The notes beneath the pieces were generated by a model. The model saw only the letters and a program-made list of their open reading frames with translations, was not told the origin of the DNA and did not search any database. This document shows positions 18,198-27,982 of a stretch of DNA of 64,000 nt, piece after piece (within the stretch, counting starts at the first letter, position 1; each line of letters starts with the position of its first letter). The stretch lies in assembly GCA_015062305.1 (NCBI GenBank), contig SUUX01000005.1, positions 22,572 to 86,571 of the forward strand, in the 5' to 3' direction. The position numbers and the translations under genes are program-made. This DNA is from Alphaproteobacteria bacterium. Lineage in GTDB: Bacteria; Pseudomonadota; Alphaproteobacteria; RF32; CAG-239.

Positions 18198-19448
18198 ATG
18201 TTGTTTTCTAAATTTGAGCGATTGGTGGCAAAAAGGTATTTGCGAGCAAAGAGAAAAGAAGGTTTTATCTCGGTTATAACAGGGTTTGCTTTTACTGGAA
18301 TTGCGCTGGGTGTTGCAACTTTGATTATTGTAATGTCGGTAATGAATGGTTTTAGACATGAGTTGCTTGGTCGCATTTTGGGGATTAACGGCCATATCGG
18401 AATAATGTCTCCTCTGGGGTATCCTTTTAATAACTACAAACAAGCTGTTTCTGATTTGGGAGACATCGAGCATGTTAAGTTAGTGATACCTATGATTGAA
18501 AATCAGTTGTTGGTGTCGGCAGGAAAATCTGCTGAAGGGGCTATGGTGAGAGGAGTTTCGGCTGAAGATTTGCTTAAAAAACCTATTTTACAAGAAGCTT
18601 TTAAGAAAGTTGATATGAAAGATTTTGTTGGGGATAATGTGGTTATGGGCGTGCGTTTGGCAACCAAGATGGGAGTTGTGCCAGGCGATAAGGTGACGCT
18701 GATATCGCCAAATGGAAAAGTTACAGCATTTGGCACAGTGCCAAGAATGAAGTCGTATCAAGTGATTGGTGTTTTTGAAGCCGGTATGTATGAATATGAT
18801 TCCAGTTTTATATTTATGCCTTTGGATACGGCTCAGACATATTTTGGCTTGAAAGGAGCTGTTACACATATTGACGTGACAATAGATGATGAAAAGGTGT
18901 TAGCTCCGGTTAGAAGAGGGATAGAACGCAGTGTTAGTGGTGATGGAGCCTATGTCTACGATTGGAAGCAAACCAATGCAGCGTTTTTTAATGCTATAGA
19001 TGTTGAAAGAAATGTGATGTTTATAATATTGACACTCATCATATTGGTGGCTGCATTTAATATTATTACCGGTCTGATTATGTTGGTAAAAGACAAGGGT
19101 AGAGATGTTGCAGTATTGCGAACAATGGGTGCTACTAAAGGTATGGTAATGCGTATATTTTTTATGGATGGAGCATTTATTGGTGTTGTGGGAACAACAA
19201 TAGGTTTGATTTTGGGATTGCTGTTTTGTCATAATATTGAGGCAATTCGTCAGGGGTTGCAGGCCTTGATGGGAAGAGATTTGTTTTCGGCAGAAATATA
19301 TTTCTTATCTAAATTGCCTGCCAAGGTTGATAATATGGAAGTTTTGACTGTTGTGGTGATTTCTTTGTTGCTGTCTTTTTTGGCAACGTTATATCCGGCA
19401 TATCGTGCTGCAAAAATGGATCCGGTGGAGGCTTTGCGCTATGAATAA
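18198..19448 (+). CDS. lolC: lipoprotein-releasing ABC transporter permease LolC/E
   Basis: FERLVAKRYLRAKRKEGFISVITGFAFTGIALGVATLIIVMSVMNGFR; FtsX-like C-terminal helices. Confidence 0.92.
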   Translation: MLFSKFERLVAKRYLRAKRKEGFISVITGFAFTGIALGVATLIIVMSVMNGFRHELLGRILGINGHIGIMSPLGYPFNNYKQAVSDLGDIEHVKLVIPMIENQLLVSAGKSAEGAMVRGVSAEDLLKKPILQEAFKKVDMKDFVGDNVVMGVRLATKMGVVPGDKVTLISPNGKVTAFGTVPRMKSYQVIGVFEAGMYEYDSSFIFMPLDTAQTYFGLKGAVTHIDVTIDDEKVLAPVRRGIERSVSGDGAYVYDWKQTNAAFFNAIDVERNVMFIILTLIILVAAFNIITGLIMLVKDKGRDVAVLRTMGATKGMVMRIFFMDGAFIGVVGTTIGLILGLLFCHNIEAIRQGLQALMGRDLFSAEIYFLSKLPAKVDNMEVLTVVVISLLLSFLATLYPAYRAAKMDPVEALRYE

Positions 19449-20154
19449 ACAGACACCTACATTAGAATTGAAAAAATTACATCGCTCTTTTAGGCAAGGA
19501 AGCCAGATTGTAGATGTGTTGCGTGGTGTGGACTTGCAAATTGATAAAGGCGAAGTTGTTGCTTTGATTGGGCCATCCGGAGCCGGAAAATCTACGTTGT
19601 TGCAAATAACAGGGTTGCTGGATCAGCCTAGTAAGGGCGAAGTTTATCTAGATGGACTAAAATGCTCTAAGTTGGGTGATGCAATGAGAACTTCTTTGCG
19701 TAGAGATTACTTGGGGTTTGTGTATCAATATCATAATTTGTTGCCAGATTTTGATGCTGTTGAAAATGTGATGATGCCTCTTTTGATATCAGGGGTAAAG
19801 CCTGTGTTGGCTAAAGACAGAGCAGAAAAGTTGCTAAAGCGTTTGGGATTAGAAAAAAGATTTAGACATCGCCCCGCAGAACTTTCGGGAGGAGAACAAC
19901 AGCGAGTGGCTATTGCAAGAGCATTGGCAAATGCTCCAAAACTTTTGTTGGCAGATGAACCTACCGGAAATTTGGATCCCAAAACTTCGGAGGCTGTTTT
20001 TGCTGAATTGGTTGCAATAGTCAGAGAAACAGGTTTGTCGGCTTTGGTTGCTACTCATAATATGGAGCTAGCTAAACAAATGGATAGAATTGTTGTTCTG
20101 CAAGATGGTAAGCTGATTGAGACTTCGTCATCTATGGATAAGAACTTTTATTAG
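19441..20154 (+). CDS. lolD: lipoprotein-releasing ABC transporter ATP-binding protein LolD
   Basis: Walker A GPSGAGKST, LSGGEQQRVAIARAL, LLADEPTGNLD; ATG overlaps lolC stop. Confidence 0.93.
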   Translation: MNKQTPTLELKKLHRSFRQGSQIVDVLRGVDLQIDKGEVVALIGPSGAGKSTLLQITGLLDQPSKGEVYLDGLKCSKLGDAMRTSLRRDYLGFVYQYHNLLPDFDAVENVMMPLLISGVKPVLAKDRAEKLLKRLGLEKRFRHRPAELSGGEQQRVAIARALANAPKLLLADEPTGNLDPKTSEAVFAELVAIVRETGLSALVATHNMELAKQMDRIVVLQDGKLIETSSSMDKNFY

Positions 20155-20294
20155 AGTTATTTTTTTGAAGAAAATGCTTGCATTTGCTTTTGTTTCGATG
20201 TATAAGACGCCTTGAACCGAGTGGTGTGGGCTAATCGGCATGCCTTGCGACTCGTTATAAATCCGTAATTTATGTAATTTGGAAAGGGATTAAA

Positions 20295-20492
20295 ATGCCT
20301 AAAATGAAAACTAAGAGTGCCGTAAAAAAACGCTTTAGCGTTACCGGTACAGGTAAATTGAAAAGAAACGCCGCTTATAAAAGACACTTGCTCTTCAATA
20401 AGCCTACAAAAATGAAAAGACAGGCTCGTGGTACTGTATTGCTTGACGAGGCTGATGTTAAAATCGTTAAGAAGTTTTTACCGTATTTGTAA
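20295..20492 (+). CDS. rpmI: 50S ribosomal protein L35
   Basis: [33 protein letters not shown]. Confidence 0.97.
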   Translation: MPKMKTKSAVKKRFSVTGTGKLKRNAAYKRHLLFNKPTKMKRQARGTVLLDEADVKIVKKFLPYL

Positions 20493-20504
20493 GGGGAAGA
20501 AGAG

Positions 20505-20864
20505 ATGTCACGTATTAAAAGAGGTGTTACTGCACACGCACGTCACAAAAAAGTTCTCTCTATGGCCAAAGGTTACAGAGGACGTAATAAGAATGTATTT
20601 AGAGTAGCTGTTGAAAAAGTTGAAAAAGCTTTGCAATATGCTTATCGTGATAGAAGAACCAAAAAGAGAAATTTCCGTGCTTTGTGGATTCAGCGTATTA
20701 ATGCTGCTACTCGCTTGCACGATATGACATATTCTCGATTTATGAACGGGCTCGCCAAAGCAGGTATTGAGCTTGATCGTAAAGTGTTGGCTGATATCGC
20801 TGTTAAAGAGCCCGAAACTTTCGCAAAACTGGTTGAACAGGTTAAGGCTTCTTTAAGTAAGTAA
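20505..20864 (+). CDS. rplT: 50S ribosomal protein L20
   Basis: [51 protein letters not shown]. Confidence 0.98.
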   Translation: MSRIKRGVTAHARHKKVLSMAKGYRGRNKNVFRVAVEKVEKALQYAYRDRRTKKRNFRALWIQRINAATRLHDMTYSRFMNGLAKAGIELDRKVLADIAVKEPETFAKLVEQVKASLSK

Positions 20865-20887
20865 TTATCGAAACAAATGTTGATGTT

Positions 20888-20930
20888 AGAGAGTCTGCTT
20901 GAGCAATCAGGTAAGACTCTCTTGCATTTT
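20888..20930 (+). terminator. terminator/attenuator-like hairpin between rplT and pheS
   Basis: AGAGAGTCT-gcttgagcaatcaggta-AGACTCTCT followed by TGCATTTT. Confidence 0.65.
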
Positions 20931-20945
20931 AAATATGGTGGAAAA

Positions 20946-22049
20946 ATGGAAAATATAGAAAATCTCAAAGTAAATACGTTGTTAGCAATAAATGATGCTG
21001 CTGATTTGAAGATGCTTGATGAAATTAGAGTATCTGTGTTGGGAAAAAAAGGTGCTATTACAGATTTGATGAAGGGTTTGGCAACTCTTTCGGTGGATGA
21101 AAAGAAAGAGATGGGAAAAACGCTCAATGTGTTGAAGTCTGAAATAGAAGAGGCTATTGAAGCTAAAAAACAAATTTTGGCTGAAGCAGAACTTAATGCA
21201 AAATTGGCTAAAGAAACAATAGATGTGACATTGCCTATAAGACCAGAGAACCAAGGGCGAATTCATCCGGTTTCTAAAATTTATGAAGAGGTTGTGGCTA
21301 TATTTGGCGAAATGGGTTTTGAAGTTGCAGAGGGACCGGATATTGAAGATCAGTTCCATAATTTTAATGCTTTGAATATGCCGGCAAATCACCCAGCCAG
21401 ACAAATGCAGGATACTTTTTATGTGCCAAACCCAGATAGTGATGATTTTGATGATAGTTTTGTGGTTAGAACACATACTTCTCCTGTGCAAATAAGGACT
21501 ATGGAAAATAAAAAACCTCCAATTAGAATTATTGCTCCGGGGCGTACGTATCGTTCGGATTATGATGCAACTCATACACCTATGTTCCACCAGGTTGAGG
21601 GATTGGTGATTGATAAAAATATTACAATGGCTCATCTTAAAGGGTGTTTGTATGATTTTGTGAAAGCTTTTTTTGAGTTAGATGATCTTCCTGTAAGATA
21701 TCGCCCATCGTATTTTCCTTTTACAGAACCATCTGCTGAGATGGATATCGGTTGTAAAAAAACCAAGACAGAGTTGAAAATAGGAGCTGGTACAGATTGG
21801 CTTGAAATTTTGGGATGTGGTATGGTGCATCCTAATGTTTTGCGTGCCGGAGGTATTGATCCTAATGAGTATCAAGGATTTGCTTTTGGTGTGGGAATAG
21901 ATCGTTTGGCGATGCTAAAGTATGGTATTCCTGATTTGAGGACATTTTTTGAGTCTGATGTTCGTTGGTTGAAACACTATGGATTTTTGCCACTTGATGA
22001 ATCTTCAATGACAGGTGGATTGAGTAATAATGGAGGAGCTGCACGATGA
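20946..22049 (+). CDS. pheS: phenylalanyl-tRNA synthetase alpha subunit
   Basis: RIHPVSKIYEEVVAIFGEMGFEVAEGPDIEDQFHNFNALN; HTSPVQIRTM; GFAFGVGIDRLAMLKYGIPDLR. ATG at 20946 preferred over 20877. Confidence 0.97.
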   Translation: MENIENLKVNTLLAINDAADLKMLDEIRVSVLGKKGAITDLMKGLATLSVDEKKEMGKTLNVLKSEIEEAIEAKKQILAEAELNAKLAKETIDVTLPIRPENQGRIHPVSKIYEEVVAIFGEMGFEVAEGPDIEDQFHNFNALNMPANHPARQMQDTFYVPNPDSDDFDDSFVVRTHTSPVQIRTMENKKPPIRIIAPGRTYRSDYDATHTPMFHQVEGLVIDKNITMAHLKGCLYDFVKAFFELDDLPVRYRPSYFPFTEPSAEMDIGCKKTKTELKIGAGTDWLEILGCGMVHPNVLRAGGIDPNEYQGFAFGVGIDRLAMLKYGIPDLRTFFESDVRWLKHYGFLPLDESSMTGGLSNNGGAAR

Positions 22050-24436
22050 AATTTACGTTATCTTGGTTGAAAGAGCATTTGGAAACAGAAGCCAGCGTTG
22101 ATGAGATTGCAGAAACCCTAACAAAAATCGGACTGGAAGTTGAGGAAATAATCAATCCATCCAAAGAGTTATCTTCATTTGTTACAGCAAAGGTTGAAGA
22201 TTTACAAAACCACCCAGATTCTGATCATTTGCATATATTGAAGGTTAACACCGGAAAAGAAGTTTTGCAAATTGTATGCGGTGCTCCAAATGTGGTGAAA
22301 GATATGGTTGGTATTTTGGCCCCGGTAGGTACATTAATACCTGCGTTTGGAGAGAAAATACAGGTTGGCAAAATTCGTGGTGTTGAAAGCTTTGGTATGA
22401 TGTGTTCTGAAAAAGAACTTGGTATCGGAGAAGATCATAACGGAATTATAAGTTTGCCTGTGGATACTCCAATAGGTGTTTCTGCAGATAAAATTTTGGC
22501 ATCAGATCCCGTTATTGAGATAGCTATTACTCCCAATAGAGCAGAGTGCTTAGGGGTTAGAGGTGTTGCCAGAGATTTGGCTGCCGCCGGGCTGGGACAA
22601 CTGAAATCTTTAAATATTGCTAGTAAAAACAGCACCTTCAAATCCCCGATTGATGTTAAAGTTGAGGATTTTAATGCATGCCCTGTTTATGTCGGAAGAT
22701 ATATTCGAGGTGTTAATAATAAGGCAGAAACACCAAAGTGGATGAAAGATAGGTTGACCGCTATCGGATTGCGCTCAATTTCTCCGTTGGTGGATATTAC
22801 TAACTACATTAATTATGATTTAGCTCGTCCACTCCATGTTTTTGATGCAGATAAAATAAAAGGTGATATTTGTGTCAGAATGGCTAAAGATGGAGAAAAA
22901 TTTGTTTCTTTGGAAGAAAAAGAATATGATTTAGATGATTTGTCTTTGGGTATTTGTGATGATGAAGGAGTGCAGTGTTTGGGTGGTATTATGGGAGGAG
23001 CTGAAAAGGGCTGCTCTGCGGAAACTCAAAATGTTTTTTTGGAATGTGCATTGTTTACTCCGGAATGTATTGCAAGAACTGGAAGAAAATATCAGATAGA
23101 TTCAGATTCTAGGTATCGTTATGAACGTTGGGTTGATCCTAAATCTAATGTCTTGGGTTCTGATTATGCAACCCAGCTTATTTTGGATATTTGTGGAGGA
23201 GAAGTTTCTGAGCAAATTGTGTGTGGAAATGAGGAGTGTGAACCAAGAGTGGCTTATTTGCGCCCTGAAAGACTCAAATCTTTTGTTGGTATAGATGTTT
23301 CTAAAGAAAAGATAATGGAAATTCTTTCAAACTTGGGCTTTGATATTAGCATTGAAGGTGATAAAATAAAAGCTGTGTCGCCGACGTGGAGAGGAGATAT
23401 TGAGGGTGAACATGACCTGATAGAAGAGGTTGTCAGAATGGTTGGTTTGGATGCTGTGCCTGCTGAAACTTTGCCTTCTAATAGTTTTCCTAAACAAGTG
23501 TTGACACCAGCTCAGCGTAGAGTGGTGACAGTCAAGCATGAATTGGCATCCAGAGGTATGATGGAAACTGTTACGTGGAGTTTTACGGATTCTAAATTGG
23601 CAGAGAGCTTTTTAAACGGAAAAGAAAAAGTGGCTTTGTATAATCCGATTACTTCTGAGTTGGATATTATGCGTCCTTCTGTGTTGCCAAATTTGTTACA
23701 AGGTTTGAAGGCTAATGTTGCCAGAGGATATGGAAATATCTCTTTGTTTGAGGTTGGTCCTGCTTTTTATGGACGTAAACCAGGTGAACAAAATATGGTG
23801 GCTGCTGGTATTCGTTGTGGTATGACATCTAAAAAACATTGGAGTGCTAATGAAAGAGCCTATGATGTTTTTGATGCCAAAGCAGATGCAATGGCTGCAA
23901 TAGCGGCTGCAAATGGTCCATTTGACAATGCTCAGATATCTTTGGATGCTCCGTCTTATTATCATCCGGGGCGTAGTGGTGCCATGAGATTGGGAAAAAA
24001 TGTGATAGCTTATTTTGGAGAGTTGCACCCAATGGTGCTGAAACGCTTGGGAATTAAACAGCGGGTGGTTGCTTTTGAAGTGAATCTGGATAATATTCCT
24101 TTGCCCAGAAATATTACAGATAAGGCACGCAAAAGATTGGAATTGTCGGCTTTTCAGTCTGTGGATAAGGATATGGCCTTTGTAATGGATAAGAGTGTGA
24201 AGGCGGCAGATGTTTTGGCTGCTGCTAAGAATGCCGATAGACAACATATTTCTGATGTTAGAATATTTGATGTTTATGAAGGTGAAAACTTATCTGAAGG
24301 CAAAAAATCTTTGGCATTGGCTTTGACTTTTCAGCCTGTTGAAGGCACTTTTAGTGATGCAGATATAGAAGTGCTGATGAATAAGGTGGAACAAGCTGTG
24401 AAGTCTAAGTTTGGAGCTGAACTCAGAAATTCGTAG
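22046..24436 (+). CDS. pheT: phenylalanyl-tRNA synthetase beta subunit
   Basis: MKFTLSWLKEHLETEASVDEIAETLTKIGLEVE; tRNA-binding, B3/B4, B5 and FDX-ACB segments. Confidence 0.97.
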   Translation: MKFTLSWLKEHLETEASVDEIAETLTKIGLEVEEIINPSKELSSFVTAKVEDLQNHPDSDHLHILKVNTGKEVLQIVCGAPNVVKDMVGILAPVGTLIPAFGEKIQVGKIRGVESFGMMCSEKELGIGEDHNGIISLPVDTPIGVSADKILASDPVIEIAITPNRAECLGVRGVARDLAAAGLGQLKSLNIASKNSTFKSPIDVKVEDFNACPVYVGRYIRGVNNKAETPKWMKDRLTAIGLRSISPLVDITNYINYDLARPLHVFDADKIKGDICVRMAKDGEKFVSLEEKEYDLDDLSLGICDDEGVQCLGGIMGGAEKGCSAETQNVFLECALFTPECIARTGRKYQIDSDSRYRYERWVDPKSNVLGSDYATQLILDICGGEVSEQIVCGNEECEPRVAYLRPERLKSFVGIDVSKEKIMEILSNLGFDISIEGDKIKAVSPTWRGDIEGEHDLIEEVVRMVGLDAVPAETLPSNSFPKQVLTPAQRRVVTVKHELASRGMMETVTWSFTDSKLAESFLNGKEKVALYNPITSELDIMRPSVLPNLLQGLKANVARGYGNISLFEVGPAFYGRKPGEQNMVAAGIRCGMTSKKHWSANERAYDVFDAKADAMAAIAAANGPFDNAQISLDAPSYYHPGRSGAMRLGKNVIAYFGELHPMVLKRLGIKQRVVAFEVNLDNIPLPRNITDKARKRLELSAFQSVDKDMAFVMDKSVKAADVLAAAKNADRQHISDVRIFDVYEGENLSEGKKSLALALTFQPVEGTFSDADIEVLMNKVEQAVKSKFGAELRNS

Positions 24437-24450
24437 CTGTATAAGACAAG

Positions 24451-24488
24451 AAAAAACCGCCAATGTAGTGTTGGCGGTTTTTTTTTGT
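24451..24488. terminator. bidirectional Rho-independent terminator
   Basis: AAAACCGCCAA-TGTAGTG-TTGGCGGTTTT between convergent genes. Confidence 0.93.
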
Positions 24489-24494
24489 TTTTTA

Positions 24495-25355
24495 TTAAGC
24501 TGTTGCCGGTTTTAATTTGGGAGCCGGACGTTTAGTTGTTTTTTTGGGGGTCGGTTTTTTAGTTGGCTCTTTGGTTATTTTGGCCCCTTTTTTGTTTGTT
24601 GTAGCTTTTTTGGGTTTATTTACCGGCTCTGCTTGTTTGGTTGGAGCAGGGACGATTGCTTGTTCTTCTTCTGTTTTGATGGGTAATGGAGTTTTGTTTA
24701 GACGATTGGCTTTTATATAGGCAATGTTAAAACAGATGAAGGTCATCATAAACAATGTCACAATAATCATATTTGTATATGGGCAAGCAGTAGTCAAATA
24801 ATGTAATATTACATAAGGTAAGTAAATGAGTAAAGCAACTAAAAGCCATTGACTATATTTGCGTTTTGTGTAGTTGTTAAACTCTTTGAGAGAGGGGATC
24901 TTGTTTTGAATTATCAATGGCAGTATAATATTGAAGCGAGCTATAAATACAAACCCGATGAAAGAATTTATCAAAATTGCCAAAGATAAACAAATAAGAG
25001 GGTCTAATCCTGTTAGAGATAATAAATATTGGAATAAGAAAATGGGTGCTGTTCCAATAAGCCCGATAGCTATTTGAGCCAATAAGTAGATGATGTATGC
25101 TTGAAGACTGCTGAAAGGATTAATGATGTTGTAGTTAAATAGTCGTCTGTATATGCAAACATCTGTGGCAGCACTAACAAGAGGTAAAACCAGCATGGCA
25201 GCATATACAACATATATTAATCCAGAAACAGGATGCATTATATCATTGAAATATATGTTTAGGGCAGAAAGAGCCAATAAAGGCAAAGAAATAACTAGCA
25301 TGAAACGAATGTTTTTGAAAAACATTTTGTATGCATCTATAATTATTTTTAGCAT
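24495..25355 (-). CDS. polytopic membrane protein with Lys/Pro/Thr-rich C-terminal tail, uncharacterised
   Basis: Several TM segments then PTKQAEPVNKPKKATTNKKGAKITKEPTKKPTPKKTTKRPAPKLKPATA. Confidence 0.7.
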   Translation of the reverse strand: MLKIIIDAYKMFFKNIRFMLVISLPLLALSALNIYFNDIMHPVSGLIYVVYAAMLVLPLVSAATDVCIYRRLFNYNIINPFSSLQAYIIYLLAQIAIGLIGTAPIFLFQYLLSLTGLDPLICLSLAILINSFIGFVFIARFNIILPLIIQNKIPSLKEFNNYTKRKYSQWLLVALLIYLPYVILHYLTTACPYTNMIIVTLFMMTFICFNIAYIKANRLNKTPLPIKTEEEQAIVPAPTKQAEPVNKPKKATTNKKGAKITKEPTKKPTPKKTTKRPAPKLKPATA

Positions 25356-25429
25356 GAGACAACCTCCTAATATTGTACTTAGGTATAATTTAGTATTTAT
25401 ATTAGATGTTGTCAAAAAGAAATTTGATG

Positions 25430-26224
25430 TTATGGGCGTAGTTGTTTTTCTATTTCTTTGAAATAACGAACAGTATCTGATTTTAGCTCGTTGGTTGCAG
25501 GCTCATCACAGATGATGATGCTATGTTCGTGCATTTGTAATATGCTGATTGGCCACATGTGGTTTATGCTTCCTTCTATGGCGTGATGGATGGCTCTAGC
25601 TTTTTTGTCTCCAGTTGCCAGAATCATAACTTCTTCTGAGTCTGTTATGGTGCCAATTCCGACAGTTAAGACGTTTGTTGGTACTTTGCTTTTGTTGCCG
25701 TCAAAAAAACGTGAATTAGCTTCTATTGTTTCGCTAGTAAGTGTTTTTACTCTGGTGCGAGAAGACAAAGAAGAGCCTGGTTCGTTGAATGCGATATGTC
25801 CATCTGAGCCTACTCCACCAATAAATAAATGGATTTTTCCATAACTTTTTATTTGATCTTCATAATTTTTACATTCTTTGGCATAGTCTTTGGTTAAACC
25901 ATTTAGCAAATGAATATTGGCCTGAGGAATATTTACATGCTTAAAGAAATTTTCGTGCATAAAATAATGATAACTTTGGGCATCTTTGGGACCTAAGCCT
26001 ATGTATTCATCCATGTTGAATGTGACAACATTTTCGAAAGATATTTTTCCAGCTTTGTACATTTTTATGAGTTCTTTATACATTCCTAAAGGCGTAGAAC
26101 CTGTGCAAAGCCCTAAGACAAAAGGTTTTTTTGCAGTCGGACGAAAGGACTTTATGCGGTATGCAACATAATTTGCTGCCCAAATTGAACATTGATCATA
26201 GTCGTTTTTTATTATTACCCGCAT
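25430..26224 (-). CDS. nagB: glucosamine-6-phosphate deaminase
   Basis: FVLGLCTGSTPLGMYKELI; TFNMDEYIGL; GGVGSDGHIAFNEPGSS; ATGDKKARAIHHAIEG. Confidence 0.96.
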   Translation of the reverse strand: MRVIIKNDYDQCSIWAANYVAYRIKSFRPTAKKPFVLGLCTGSTPLGMYKELIKMYKAGKISFENVVTFNMDEYIGLGPKDAQSYHYFMHENFFKHVNIPQANIHLLNGLTKDYAKECKNYEDQIKSYGKIHLFIGGVGSDGHIAFNEPGSSLSSRTRVKTLTSETIEANSRFFDGNKSKVPTNVLTVGIGTITDSEEVMILATGDKKARAIHHAIEGSINHMWPISILQMHEHSIIICDEPATNELKSDTVRYFKEIEKQLRP

Positions 26225-26225
26225 A

Positions 26226-27380
26226 TTATTTCTCCTTTATTATTTTTCCGTTTATGATAGTGTGTTTGATATTTAGGTCTGCATCCATGACAAGCAAATC
26301 TGCTTTTTTCCCCGGTAATATGAGACCGATGTCTGGTTGTTTCATAATCTGAGCAGGGTTAGTGCTTGCCATTTTGATGATTTTTTCTAGTGGAATTCCA
26401 TAGGAAATTAGGTTTTGAACACCATCTAACATAGAAATTGCAGAACCATTTATAACATTGTCTTTTTTGCGATAAAATACCTTGTCCAAATATAGTTCAG
26501 AGTCCGGAGATAGTGTTGTTTTGGCTGGAGGCAGAGCATCTGTAATGAGAACAATTTGGTTGAGAGGTTTGCTTTTCATGAGAAGATGTATTAGATTGGG
26601 GTTTACATGAACACCGTCTCCGATTATTTCACATGATATTTCTGGGTGTATTAGTGCAGCACCGACAACTCCGGGTTCTCTGTGATGCATAGGGCGCATG
26701 GCATCGAACAAGTGGGTTATATGCATGATATTTGCCTGCATACCTTCTATCATTTGGTCGTAGGTTGCATTGGTATGTCCGGCTTGTAACACAATACCTT
26801 TTTTTATACAATAAAGAGCAAGTTCTCGCATACCTTTGAGTTCTGGAGCAACAGTCATGTTTATGATATTTCCTTTGGAGGCTTTCCATAGGCGTCCCAT
26901 TAAATCCAGATCTACTTTGCTAATGCCATTTAGAGCTTGCGCTCCTATTCTTTCGGGAGATAGAAAAGGACCTTCAAGGTGAATACCTAATATTTTGGCT
27001 CCTTTTTCATGACCCATAGCTCTGATTATGGATTTTATTTTTTTGATAAGAATATCTTCGGGAGCAGTACAACAAGTGGGTATGAATGAGGTTACTCCAT
27101 ATTGAGGCAGTATTTCTGACATTTTTAGTATGGATTTGTAATCGGCATCGTCTGCACCAAAACCACCAATACCATGAATATGAGTATCTATAAAACCAGG
27201 GAGAATATAGGCACCATTAACATCTATAATTTTAACTTTAGATGAAAATTTTTTGTTGTTAAAACGATGCTCGTTGTATACCTCTGCAATTTTGTCATTT
27301 TTTATGTATACAGCGCATCGTTTCATGACCGATAATCCGGTTAAAACAGTTGCATTATGAAGGCAAATGGCAGAATTCAT
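26226..27380 (-). CDS. nagA: N-acetylglucosamine-6-phosphate deacetylase
   Basis: GAYILPGFIDTHIHGIGGFGADD; LGIHLEGPFLSPERIGAQ; LQAGHTNATYDQM; THLFDAMRPMHHREPG. ATG at 27380 (MNSAICLHN) preferred over 27518. Confidence 0.95.
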   Translation of the reverse strand: MNSAICLHNATVLTGLSVMKRCAVYIKNDKIAEVYNEHRFNNKKFSSKVKIIDVNGAYILPGFIDTHIHGIGGFGADDADYKSILKMSEILPQYGVTSFIPTCCTAPEDILIKKIKSIIRAMGHEKGAKILGIHLEGPFLSPERIGAQALNGISKVDLDLMGRLWKASKGNIINMTVAPELKGMRELALYCIKKGIVLQAGHTNATYDQMIEGMQANIMHITHLFDAMRPMHHREPGVVGAALIHPEISCEIIGDGVHVNPNLIHLLMKSKPLNQIVLITDALPPAKTTLSPDSELYLDKVFYRKKDNVINGSAISMLDGVQNLISYGIPLEKIIKMASTNPAQIMKQPDIGLILPGKKADLLVMDADLNIKHTIINGKIIKEK

Positions 27381-27432
27381 GGCAAACCTCGTTAGAATCA
27401 GTTTGCATATATTATCAATATAAAAAGTAAAA

Positions 27433-27903
27433 TTATGGTAAAAGGTGATGTGTTTGAGATTGATGATGTAACCAATGATGTTGATGATGTTTGGTGGCAG
27501 GGTAGAAAGTGTGGGCAAGTTTTACAAATGTGACGATTGGCGATGAGTATTTTTTTAATGAATTTAATTGTTGAATTTTGTTTAGAGCCAATTCTTTTTG
27601 AGAATTATTGGTATAAAAAATGGCAGAGTGAAATTGTGGAGGTTGCTTGTAGTCGGACGGATCGTGGGTTGTAAAAAATATTTCTAACAATTGAAGATAT
27701 GATATTTTTGATGAATCAAAAATTATTTCTACAGCGTGTACATGTCCGGTTTTTCCTGATGAAACTTCCATATGAGTCGGGTTTGGTACTCTTCCTCCTG
27801 TGTACCCACATCTGGTAGAAATTACTCCATTTAGTTTGGTAAAAATTTTTTCTAACTCCCAAAAGCATCCTGCTGCAAATATAGCACGTGATGTTTTTTT
27901 CAT
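27433..27903 (-). CDS. msrA: peptide-methionine (S)-S-oxide reductase, divergent C-terminus
   Basis: AGCFWELEKIFTKLNGVISTRCGYTGGRVPNPTHMEVSSGKTGHVHAVEIIFD; HDPSDYKQPPQFHSAIFY. Confidence 0.88.
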   Translation of the reverse strand: MKKTSRAIFAAGCFWELEKIFTKLNGVISTRCGYTGGRVPNPTHMEVSSGKTGHVHAVEIIFDSSKISYLQLLEIFFTTHDPSDYKQPPQFHSAIFYTNNSQKELALNKIQQLNSLKKYSSPIVTFVKLAHTFYPATKHHQHHWLHHQSQTHHLLP

Positions 27904-27982
27904 TTTTCCCTCTTTGATGTTTGTTATTGTATTTAAAATGTATTTATTGAAAGGGGGATTTAAAGTTATAAAAAAGGATAGG

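Noticed and set aside
20877-20945. Upstream in-frame extension of pheS as the true start or a Phe leader peptide
   Set aside because: The hairpin lies inside it, it has a single Phe codon, and MENIENLK at 20946 fits the normal PheS N-terminus.
27381-27518. N-terminal extension of nagA overlapping msrA
   Set aside because: Extension is AT-rich, not NagA-like; MNSAICLHNATVL at 27380 gives the expected start.
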